Source of the DNA: Thermococcales archaeon 44_46
GTDB lineage: Archaea; Methanobacteriota_B; Thermococci; Thermococcales; Thermococcaceae
DNA: 6,690 nucleotides
Direction of reading: 5' to 3'
Assembly: GCA_001507935.1 (NCBI GenBank)
Contig: LGET01000088.1
Coordinates: 1 to 6,690, forward strand
Of this stretch, positions 1 to 5,329 are shown one piece after another; within the stretch, counting starts at the first letter, position 1; every line of letters begins with the position of its first letter. The notes under the pieces are model-generated. The model worked only from the letters and a program-made list of their open reading frames with translations. It was not told the DNA's origin and did no database searches. A program made the translations under genes and the position numbers.

Positions 1-375
1 CAGTTTGCTTCTAAATGCCACACCTAAAAGGGCTTCTGAGTATCTCGTGGCCATTCCCACTAATGCTGTCATCCACATCCAAAATAGAGCACCAGGTCCA
101 CCAGCAGCTATTGCTGTTGCAACACCTGCAATATTCCCTATACCAACCGTTCCGGCGATAGTTGTTGTTAAAGCTTGGAAGGGAGTAATATCCCCCTCCC
201 CCTGCTTCTTTCTTCCCTCAAAGAGGGTAAACTTTATTGCCCATATTAGTCTCCTGAACTGAATCCCCCTTAGATACAAAGTTAATAACAGGCCAGTGCC
301 TAGCAGCAAAACCATTATTGGGGGGCCCCAAACCATGCCATCAAGCCAGTTTATAAAGTCCATAATGGCGCTCAT
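1..375 (-). CDS. AgcS-family sodium:alanine/glycine symporter, N-terminal part
   Basis: Cytoplasmic-membrane secondary transporter that couples uptake of a small amino acid (alanine or glycine in characterised members) to sodium. The 125 codons present are open and run off the window edge; family members are about 450 residues, so roughly the first quarter is seen. A first membrane helix lies near residues 20-35 (IMVLLLGTGLLLTLYL). The family hallmark follows: the GTVGIGNIAGVATAIA stretch around residues 75-90, then GGPGALFWMWMTALVGMATRYSE around 92-114, with the small-residue and Asn-rich turn that forms part of the substrate/sodium site in this family. The start is fixed by a strong GGAGGTGAT ribosome site just upstream. 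It has the same strand as the aor operon but is separated by 154 bases with its own promoter, so probably a separate unit. The exact substrate cannot be told from this part. Confidence 0.93.
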   Translation of the reverse strand, partial: MSAIMDFINWLDGMVWGPPIMVLLLGTGLLLTLYLRGIQFRRLIWAIKFTLFEGRKKQGEGDITPFQALTTTIAGTVGIGNIAGVATAIAAGGPGALFWMWMTALVGMATRYSEALLGVAFRSKL

Positions 376-440
376 CCTATCACCTCCGGATGTAACATAG
401 CATTAAAATTAACATCAAAGAATTATTTAAGACTTTTGAG
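376..440 (-). promoter_or_regulatory. Promoter and ribosome site of the AgcS symporter gene
   Basis: The ribosome site GGAGGTGAT (387 down to 379) is almost fully complementary to the archaeal 16S 3' end and ends a few bases before the ATG at 375, which decides the start. About 50 bases upstream of the ATG a BRE/TATA-like element reads CAAAAGTCTTAAATAATT (439 to 422), which would place transcription initiation near position 400 with a leader of about 25 bases. A second AT-rich stretch (AATTTTAAT near 410-402) is too close to the ribosome site to be the better TATA box. The ribosome site is seen directly; the promoter is inferred. Confidence 0.55.
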
Positions 441-499
441 TACATTTATGAACCTCAATGAAATAAAATCAAGAAAGAGGACATTACCAATGAACATAT

Positions 500-529
500 T
501 TTCAAAAACTTGCAAAGCTAAATGAAACA
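500..529 (-). terminator. Weak T-tract terminator after the aor operon
   Basis: Directly after the cmo stop codon the minus strand reads through a short near-palindrome, CTTTGCAAG, into a run of five T (508 to 504). Archaeal transcription can end at oligo-T tracts without a strong hairpin, and this is the best candidate before the symporter promoter. The tract is short, so read-through into the symporter gene is possible. Confidence 0.25.
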
Positions 530-1648
530 CTACCAGAACTTTCCATGTTCTTCTCTTGGAATAGGGCAGAGAACTATTCTCCTCGCCCACAGACAATCTC
601 CACAGCTTGGTACGTTTCCCCAGCAGTCCATTTTCGAGCCCTTGGCATAGTCACAAGCGTTAACAAATGGACAATCAGTGCACGATGGGTAGAGAGAGTT
701 CCTAACAATGAATCTGAACCATATATATTCTCTACTACTCCATATTTCTTTTAAGGATTTTTCTTTTACATTGCCAAAGGAATAAGGTTCCACTCTTTTC
801 TGCCTTCCAAAAATGTACTCTGGATATGTGTGAAGGAAGCGATAACACGGCACAACTTCTCCGTCCCACCTAACCACGGCGACATTGTTTTCGACAAAGT
901 CACAGTGTCTTTCAGTCCTAAGCTTAAATTCCGCAATTTTAACTGGAAATCCGCGGTATGTTTGTAGATAAAGCTTGGAAAGCGCCTTGTCTATGTCAAC
1001 GCTTCCGTCATAAATTACCATCTCTGCATGCTCCGCTGTAATTGGCATTAAGTTTGAGAAAAGCAGGGCATCTACGTTAAACCTGGAGAGATACCTCACC
1101 AGCTCGGCCATCTGGGCGTAGTTCTCTTTTGTCAAAACCACTTCAACTCCAACGTGCGGAATTTCTGTGTTTTCCCGTTTCTTCATCTCCGCGAACTTTT
1201 TGAGCCGTTCAACTGTAACGCTGGGCATTATATGCCCCAATCTTGTTGGTTGCGTGGGGATTGCGTCAAGTGAAATGTAAATCAAATCGACCCTGAGCTT
1301 CACGAGCTCCTTAATCAGCTCATCCGTAAGAAGAAAGCCGTTTGTTGAAATACCCACCGCATATCCTCTCTTTTTTACCTCCCTCACCATATCCATAAAA
1401 CGGGGATGCACAAGAGGCTCGCCAATACCCCCAAAATAGATCATCTTTAAGTCAGGAAACTCCTTTGCATCATCCAGAATTTTTAAGAATAGGTCATAAT
1501 CCATATCCCCCTCTTCATCTTCCCAATACTGCTTAAAACACATCTCACATCTTAGATTACAGCGGTTTGTTATTTCAATGTAGAGGTACTTCATATCCGG
1601 GGCTTTGGGGAGGAGAATTTTTGCATTGTCCCAATGAAATTCGTGCAT
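530..1648 (-). CDS. cmo: Radical SAM/SPASM tungsten-cofactor oxidoreductase maturase (Cmo-like)
   Basis: A 372-residue cytoplasmic radical SAM protein. The SAM-binding 4Fe-4S motif is C30-x3-C34-x2-C37 (CNLRCEMC), followed by the glycine-rich FGGIGEP at 72-78 and STNGF near 100. The C-terminus carries nine further cysteines in a SPASM-like pattern: C249-x13-G-x4-C268, C323-x2-C326-x5-C332, then C342, C349, C352 and C361, enough to hold auxiliary Fe-S clusters. Radical SAM proteins of this type sit beside aor genes in Thermococcales; the P. furiosus neighbour was named cmo for cofactor-modifying protein, and the family is known as a tungsten-cofactor oxidoreductase maturase. The chemistry is not established. 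It is the last gene of the operon: its ATG directly follows the TAA of the MoaD-like gene, with a GGGAGG ribosome site inside that gene. The spacing after C332 departs from the usual SPASM C-x3-C. Confidence 0.9.
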   Translation of the reverse strand: MHEFHWDNAKILLPKAPDMKYLYIEITNRCNLRCEMCFKQYWEDEEGDMDYDLFLKILDDAKEFPDLKMIYFGGIGEPLVHPRFMDMVREVKKRGYAVGISTNGFLLTDELIKELVKLRVDLIYISLDAIPTQPTRLGHIMPSVTVERLKKFAEMKKRENTEIPHVGVEVVLTKENYAQMAELVRYLSRFNVDALLFSNLMPITAEHAEMVIYDGSVDIDKALSKLYLQTYRGFPVKIAEFKLRTERHCDFVENNVAVVRWDGEVVPCYRFLHTYPEYIFGRQKRVEPYSFGNVKEKSLKEIWSSREYIWFRFIVRNSLYPSCTDCPFVNACDYAKGSKMDCWGNVPSCGDCLWARRIVLCPIPREEHGKFW

Positions 1649-1897
1649 TTAACCGCCTCCCACTGGTGGGAATATGCTCACCACATCCCCGTCCTTGAGT
1701 TTGGTATCAAGCTTCTCAAGGTGTTCGATGTTTTTTCCGTTAACCAGGATAACGGCTCCCTTTTCGAGCTCTTTTTTCATTTCGGGATATTCGCTGTAGA
1801 GCTTTTCCAAAAGCTCTCCTACAGTATCGGCTTGAACTTCGAGCTCGTTCTTTCCAACAATGTTCCTGAGTGTAGCAAAAACCTTTACCTTGACCAT
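1649..1897 (-). CDS. MoaD/ThiS-family sulfur-carrier protein linked to AOR
   Basis: An 82-residue ubiquitin-like beta-grasp protein. It starts VKVKVFATLRNIVG, has the AVILVNGKNI strand in the middle and ends DGDVVSIFPPVGGG. In this family the C-terminal Gly-Gly is adenylated by a MoeB-type E1 enzyme and converted to a thiocarboxylate, which donates the dithiolene sulfurs of molybdopterin/tungstopterin; here the tail is Gly80-Gly81-Gly82. An upstream in-frame ATG would add 19 residues, but that extension overlaps the aor stop codon and does not look like a MoaD N-terminus, whereas the chosen ATG has GGGTGAGG immediately before it. It lies 34 bases after aor and directly abuts cmo, so all three are probably one transcript. 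It could be a dedicated carrier for the tungsten enzyme or the cell's general MPT-synthase small subunit; the sequence does not decide. Confidence 0.9.
   Translation of the reverse strand: MVKVKVFATLRNIVGKNELEVQADTVGELLEKLYSEYPEMKKELEKGAVILVNGKNIEHLEKLDTKLKDGDVVSIFPPVGGG
1656..1661 (-). promoter_or_regulatory. Ribosome binding site of cmo inside the MoaD-like gene
   Basis: GGGAGG (1661 to 1656), seven bases before the cmo ATG. It is made from the last base of the Val codon and the GGA and GGC codons of the MoaD C-terminal glycine tail. The stop TAA and start ATG are contiguous, so cmo translation is probably coupled to that of the carrier gene. Confidence 0.75.
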
Positions 1898-1900
1898 TTT

Positions 1901-1908
1901 CCTCACCC
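1901..1908 (-). promoter_or_regulatory. Ribosome binding site of the MoaD-like gene
   Basis: GGGTGAGG (1908 to 1901), followed by three A and the ATG at 1897. It supports the short 82-residue start over the longer in-frame one at 1954. The 34-base gap from the aor stop has no convincing TATA box at a useful distance, in keeping with co-transcription. Confidence 0.7.
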
Positions 1909-1931
1909 AAAATAAATGGAGAAGAGAAAAG

Positions 1932-3749
1932 TTAATAATACTTATCCAGACCAAGCTCCTTAAGCTTCTCCTCGGTTGGGTATCCCTTCTCGTCCCAGCC
2001 TCTGGCCTTGTAGTATTTTGGAAGGAGCTCGTGGAGTCTCACTACGTGTCCTTTGTTCGGTCCTTCTGGCATCGGCTCTTCTAAGAACCTCTTGGGTAGG
2101 GTATCGTCTTTTTCTGGGATTAAGCCGGCTTTAAGGTTGAAGATTCTCTCGATGTTCCATACTCTCTCTCCTGCCTTGAGCCACTCATCAGCCGTGAAGT
2201 CAAAGCCGGTGGCAGCATTGAGCAGGTCTGCATAGTCTTCCGCACCTAGGGCGAAGCTCGTGAAGAGACACAGCCCAGCAGAGTCGATCACTGCAGTGAG
2301 GTCTTGGAATATCTTAACCCACTTGGCTTTCTCTTCACTTACGTCGTGTGGATCGAGCTTCACGGGCACACCAAGGATTTCTGGGCTGATCATATAACCC
2401 CTAACGTGACATCCACCTCTGTTGGAGGTTGCATAGTTAATTCCATGTCCTTCTGCACCTCTCGGGTCGTAAGCTGGAAGCTCCTGCTTCTTAACGCTCA
2501 TTGAGTACTCTGGATGCCCATAACTTTCAGCCAAGCGGTAGCTTCCTTCAGCCAGTTTGTCACCAAAGCCTTCCCTCTTTGCAATTTTCTCAATGTAGTA
2601 ATGAAGGGTCTCAGTGTTGCCAAACCTCAGTGGAGGTGCATCTCCAAGCTCTTCCTGCTTTATAATGCCCTTCTCATAAAGCTCCATTGCCGCCGCAATT
2701 GTTGTTCCCGTTGAAATAGTGTCAAGGCCCAGCTCATCACAGAGGTGGTTCGCTATAACTATGCTTGCCAGGTCGTTTATGCCACAGTCGGCTCCAAAAG
2801 CCCATATGCTCTCGTATTCAGGGCCTTCCGTAACCCCTACCGCAGGGTGATATGTGACTCTTCCACACCCAATTGGACATGCAAAGCAGGCCTGGTTTCT
2901 TACTAGGTATTTAGCGGCTAAGGCTTCACCGCTTTGCTCATATGCATATGGGAACACTCCCGTCTGGAAGTTGTTTGTTGGATAAAGACCGTTTTCGTTT
3001 ATTATGTTCACCAAGACGGCCGTACCATAGTTTGGAAGCCCTCCACCGGTAATTGGGTTCTCCTTTATCTTCTTTATTTTCTCCTTAACGACGCTCATGA
3101 ACTTTTCTTTGTCCGCTACTTCTACTTTCTTTGTTCCTCTAACGACAACAGCCTTCAAGTTCTTGCTTCCCATCACAGCACCAACGCCACTCCTACCAGC
3201 AGCCCTGTGTTTATCGTTCATTATGCTGGCAAACCTTACCAGTTTCTCTCCAGCTGGGCCTATACATGCAACCCTCGCTTTCTTGTCTCCGAACTCTTCA
3301 AGGAGCTTGTCAGTTGTTTCGCTAACTCTCTTGCCCCAAAGGTGGGAAGCGTCTTTAATTTCCACGTCATCGTCCTTTATGCTAATGTAAACTGGATGGT
3401 CTGCCTTTCCTTCAATAATCAAGAAGTCATAACCAGCAGCTTTAAGTTCTGGCCCAAAGAAGCCACCAGAATTACTTGAGGCTATAAAACCAGTTAGTGG
3501 AGACTTTGTAACCACCATGTACCTACCGCCGGTTGGGGCGGTTGTCCCGGTCAAGGGGCCCGTGGCGAAGATTAGCTTGTTTTCTGGGCTGAATGGATCA
3601 ATTTTTGGGTCTATTTCCTCCAAGAGAATCTTTGTTGCGAGACCTCTGCCACCAATAAAGTTCTTTGCGTCTTCTTCCTTCAATTCTTCTGTCTTTATTT
3701 CTCCTGTTGTTAAGTTAACTCTCAATATTTTCCCAATGTACCCAAACAT
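1932..3749 (-). CDS. aor: Tungsten-containing aldehyde:ferredoxin oxidoreductase
   Basis: Oxidises aldehydes to carboxylic acids with ferredoxin as acceptor; a cytoplasmic enzyme of peptide and sugar fermentation in Thermococcales. At 605 residues it has the same length as P. furiosus AOR as I remember it, and the stretches compared by eye align without gaps, which allows shared numbering. The 4Fe-4S ligands are C288, C291, C295 (CFACPIGC) and C494 (DSAGLC). Both tungstopterin motifs DxxGL(D/C) are present, DELGLD at 338 and DSAGLC at 489, as are the active-site residues E313 and H448. The family N-terminal domain shows [14 protein letters not shown] and SNSGGFFG. One deviation: the dimer-interface metal ligand E332 of P. 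furiosus is Ile here (ATA), although H335, E380 and H383 remain. The start at 3749 gives [13 protein letters not shown], matching the family, with GAGGTG before it; the ATG at 3779 would add ten residues covering that site. First gene of the operon. Similarity is clearly to AOR, not to the FOR or GAPOR relatives. Confidence 0.97.
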   Translation of the reverse strand: MFGYIGKILRVNLTTGEIKTEELKEEDAKNFIGGRGLATKILLEEIDPKIDPFSPENKLIFATGPLTGTTAPTGGRYMVVTKSPLTGFIASSNSGGFFGPELKAAGYDFLIIEGKADHPVYISIKDDDVEIKDASHLWGKRVSETTDKLLEEFGDKKARVACIGPAGEKLVRFASIMNDKHRAAGRSGVGAVMGSKNLKAVVVRGTKKVEVADKEKFMSVVKEKIKKIKENPITGGGLPNYGTAVLVNIINENGLYPTNNFQTGVFPYAYEQSGEALAAKYLVRNQACFACPIGCGRVTYHPAVGVTEGPEYESIWAFGADCGINDLASIVIANHLCDELGLDTISTGTTIAAAMELYEKGIIKQEELGDAPPLRFGNTETLHYYIEKIAKREGFGDKLAEGSYRLAESYGHPEYSMSVKKQELPAYDPRGAEGHGINYATSNRGGCHVRGYMISPEILGVPVKLDPHDVSEEKAKWVKIFQDLTAVIDSAGLCLFTSFALGAEDYADLLNAATGFDFTADEWLKAGERVWNIERIFNLKAGLIPEKDDTLPKRFLEEPMPEGPNKGHVVRLHELLPKYYKARGWDEKGYPTEEKLKELGLDKYY

Positions 3750-3756
3750 AAAGCAA

Positions 3757-3762
3757 CACCTC
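3757..3762 (-). promoter_or_regulatory. Ribosome binding site of aor
   Basis: GAGGTG (3762 to 3757), seven bases before the ATG at 3749. It decides the start: the upstream in-frame ATG at 3779 would put this site inside the coding sequence and has no ribosome site of its own. Confidence 0.75.
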
Positions 3763-3784
3763 AATATATAATTGCACATTATCT

Positions 3785-3800
3785 AATTATAAAATTTGAG
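3785..3800 (-). promoter_or_regulatory. Promoter (BRE/TATA) of the aor operon
   Basis: The minus strand reads CTCAAA then TTTTATAATT (3800 to 3785). A TATA box centred near 3790 predicts transcription starting near 3765, giving a leader of about 15 bases that just includes GAGGTG, as is common in Thermococcales. The nearby TTATATATT (3772 to 3764) is too close to the ATG to be the TATA box of this gene. Position is inferred from spacing only. Confidence 0.5.
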
Positions 3801-3818
3801 GAAAATAAAACAGTTTGC

Positions 3819-3850
3819 AAAAAAGGAAAGTGTAAAAGGAAAATATTAAA
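3819..3850 (-). terminator. Oligo-T terminator after the DIP synthesis gene
   Basis: About 75-100 bases after the stop codon the minus strand is pyrimidine-rich, with several T tracts ending in a run of six T (3824 to 3819). Oligo-T tracts of this kind end archaeal transcription. It lies upstream of the aor promoter, so it would separate the two transcription units on this strand. No strong hairpin directly precedes it. Confidence 0.35.
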
Positions 3851-3863
3851 CAATAATATCCAC

Positions 3864-3909
3864 ACAAAGACATCATGTTGAGTAAAAATCCATTAATGTA
3901 TGTCTTTGT
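3864..3909. repeat. Perfect 10-bp inverted repeat between the DIP gene and aor
   Basis: ACAAAGACAT at 3864-3873 is exactly complementary to ATGTCTTTGT at 3900-3909, with 26 bases between. Three more pairs (CAT 3874-3876 with ATG 3896-3898) can form after a one-base bulge, leaving a loop of about 19. It begins 12 bases after the stop codon of the DIP gene and lies about 65 bases upstream of the aor TATA element. It could be an mRNA 3' hairpin or a protein site; the function is unknown. Confidence 0.6.
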
Positions 3910-3921
3910 TCATAGATTGCT

Positions 3922-5199
3922 TCAGGAATCTTCTCTTTTTTGCACCAAATAAATCGTAGCAAACACCCTAAGGTGGGTTATCAACGCCAATATGATGAAA
4001 ATCCACGATATCTTGCCCACTAGACAGAGGATCATAGTTAAGAAGATTCTTTCATCCCTCTTTCCGAATAGGTACTTCATCTGAGGAATTACTTTATATA
4101 TGTCAACAAAATATTCACCTTTGTAACGTTCTGTTGAGTAACTTACCATAGCAGACCCAAAGAGAGCCAGGGAAACCACTACCCACCCCCATATGTCGGG
4201 GTTTAAGTTGAGAGCAAGCCCCAGCAACACAAAAAAGTCGATATATCTATCTAGGATTGAATCAAAATATCCTCCAAACCTGCTTGTTTTCATTGCAGCT
4301 CTTGCTATTTCCCCGTCAACTCCATCGAGAATTGAATTCAGCTGGTATAATAACCCTCCTACAGGGGGACTGATGAAGGCCATAAAAGCCGCAATTATTC
4401 CGACAGCGAAAGAAAAAATCGTCATATGGATTGGTTCCACATAATCGACGAGAACTTCACTGATTCTTGTGGATATCTTTCTGTTCAGATACCTCGAGAC
4501 AATGCCATCTCCGCTGCCTTTTATGGCGTTCTTTATTAAGAACTTCTTGGCTTTTTTGATGTCTTCCGGCGTATCAACGTCCATCCAGAAAAACCCATTT
4601 ACCTCAAAGACTTCCAGCTTAGTCTCTTTAACGATCTCGGCCAGCTCTAGCTCCTCTTTTTCTTTGACCAGCTTTTCTATTATCTCAAAGATATCCGGCT
4701 CTAGAACAAAAAATCCCGTATCCAAGGCGTCGTACTCTTCAAGTGCTTTTCCAATATCTGCTACCCTTCCGTTTTCTAGTTTTACCTTTGTTGCTTCATC
4801 TATGTTTGCAAATTTCCCGTCCCTATCAACTACAAGCCCATTACCTTTCAGAGCTTCCCTTATGAAAGCTTCTTCATAGATGTGGTCGCTCATCACTACG
4901 ACAAACCTGCCCGAGACGTATGGACGGGCGAGATATAAGCTGTATCCATTCCCCTTTTCGGGAGAATCATTAATCACGAGCTGATATCTAAAGTTATTTT
5001 TCCTTAAAAATTCCTCAAACTTTTCTTTGTATAACGGGTTGGTAACAACCACGAATTCATCAATTCCTTCCCCTTTGAGAATTTTCATTGTTCTGTAAAG
5101 TATCTCCCTTCCAGCAACTTTTATTAACCCTTTAGGAGTTTTCTCGCTGAGTTTTCCCATTCTGGTTCCAAGACCTGCCGCCAGAATTACCGCCTTCAT
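3922..5199 (-). CDS. Bifunctional inositol-1-P cytidylyltransferase / DIP-phosphate synthase (IPCT/DIPPS)
   Basis: Makes the phosphorylated precursor of di-myo-inositol phosphate, a hyperthermophile solute. The N-terminal half forms CDP-inositol from CTP and inositol-1-phosphate; the membrane half transfers it to a second inositol-1-phosphate. The 425-residue protein shows both parts. Residues 1-220 are a nucleotidyltransferase: LAAGLGTRMG at 6-15, PKGL at 22-25, Asp105 in SDH and Asp207/Asp209 in MDVDTPED as likely metal ligands. Residues 228-425 are a CDP-alcohol phosphotransferase with the complete motif D292-x2-D295-G-x2-A-R-x8-G309-x3-D313-x3-D317. Hydrophobic segments lie near 259-284, 320-332, 336-354, 385-395 and 397-418. 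The start has a GTGAT ribosome site. It is transcribed alone: aor follows after 172 bases and the M32 peptidase diverges upstream; no inositol-phosphate synthase or phosphatase gene is in the window. A different polar-head substrate is possible, but this fusion is typical of DIP synthesis. Confidence 0.88.
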   Translation of the reverse strand: MKAVILAAGLGTRMGKLSEKTPKGLIKVAGREILYRTMKILKGEGIDEFVVVTNPLYKEKFEEFLRKNNFRYQLVINDSPEKGNGYSLYLARPYVSGRFVVVMSDHIYEEAFIREALKGNGLVVDRDGKFANIDEATKVKLENGRVADIGKALEEYDALDTGFFVLEPDIFEIIEKLVKEKEELELAEIVKETKLEVFEVNGFFWMDVDTPEDIKKAKKFLIKNAIKGSGDGIVSRYLNRKISTRISEVLVDYVEPIHMTIFSFAVGIIAAFMAFISPPVGGLLYQLNSILDGVDGEIARAAMKTSRFGGYFDSILDRYIDFFVLLGLALNLNPDIWGWVVVSLALFGSAMVSYSTERYKGEYFVDIYKVIPQMKYLFGKRDERIFLTMILCLVGKISWIFIILALITHLRVFATIYLVQKREDS

Positions 5200-5202
5200 T
5201 TT

Positions 5203-5244
5203 ACATCACTCAATGTCTTTTCATAGTTTTCTAAAAAGTTTTGG
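5203..5244 (-). promoter_or_regulatory. Promoter and ribosome site of the DIP synthesis gene
   Basis: The ribosome site GTGAT (5209 to 5205, within AGTGATG) lies five bases before the ATG at 5199. A BRE/TATA-like element, CCAAAACTTTTTAGA (5244 to 5230), would start transcription near 5210, giving a very short leader. The TATA match is weak. I looked for the dyad bound by the heat-shock repressor Phr as I remember it (TTTnnTnnC followed by its mirror half) and did not find one. Confidence 0.45.
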
Positions 5245-5253
5245 CATTTTCAA

Positions 5254-5280
5254 GCATGTTTTTTGCGTTAAGATGCATGT
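5254..5280. repeat. GCATGT direct repeat between the divergent promoters
   Basis: GCATGT occurs at 5254-5259 and again at 5275-5280, a 21-base period equal to about two helical turns. The pair lies between the two divergent TATA elements. The spacing suits a dimeric regulator bound to one face of the helix, but the units are short and chance is possible. Confidence 0.3.
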
Positions 5281-5296
5281 CGAAAGAGTTAAAAAT
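5281..5296 (+). promoter_or_regulatory. Promoter (BRE/TATA) of the M32 carboxypeptidase gene
   Basis: CGAAAG at 5281-5286 is a good thermococcal BRE, followed by AGTTAAAAAT (5287-5296) as TATA box. Transcription is then expected near 5316-5318, giving a leader of about 12 bases that contains the ribosome site. Confidence 0.55.
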
Positions 5297-5317
5297 GTGG
5301 TGAACTTAGATACACAT

Positions 5318-5323
5318 AGGTGA
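5318..5323 (+). promoter_or_regulatory. Ribosome binding site of the M32 carboxypeptidase gene
   Basis: AGGTGA lies six bases before the ATG at 5330 and fixes that start. The resulting N-terminus (MVEEIFQNETIKQIL) matches the start of the P. furiosus enzyme. Confidence 0.75.
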
Positions 5324-5329
5324 ACAAAA

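Noticed and set aside
281..289. GTTAATAAC resembling a SurR (GTTn3AAC) sulfur-regulator site
   Set aside because: It falls within the symporter coding sequence, not in a promoter, and lacks the second half-site expected for strong SurR binding.
1898..1954. Nineteen-residue upstream extension of the MoaD-like protein
   Set aside because: It overlaps the aor stop codon, lacks a ribosome site, and the beta-grasp fold starts at the internal Met with GGGTGAGG before it.
2934..3479. Open frame of 181 codons on the plus strand opposite aor
   Set aside because: It lies wholly inside a gene with unmistakable family motifs, has no ribosome site, and its translation resembles no protein family. The shorter antisense frames over aor, the DIP gene and the peptidase are rejected for the same reason.
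3763..3772. AT-rich TTATATATT as TATA box of aor
   Set aside because: It is only about 15 bases before the ATG, so transcription would begin at or after the start codon and omit the ribosome site.
3750..3779. Ten-residue upstream extension of AOR (start at 3779)
   Set aside because: The extension [10 protein letters not shown] is not found in family members, has no ribosome site and would bury the good GAGGTG site.
3875..3952. Small plus-strand frame of 25 codons in the gap and over the 3' end of the DIP gene
   Set aside because: No ribosome site or promoter, and it runs antisense into a real gene. The inverted repeat explains part of its sequence better.
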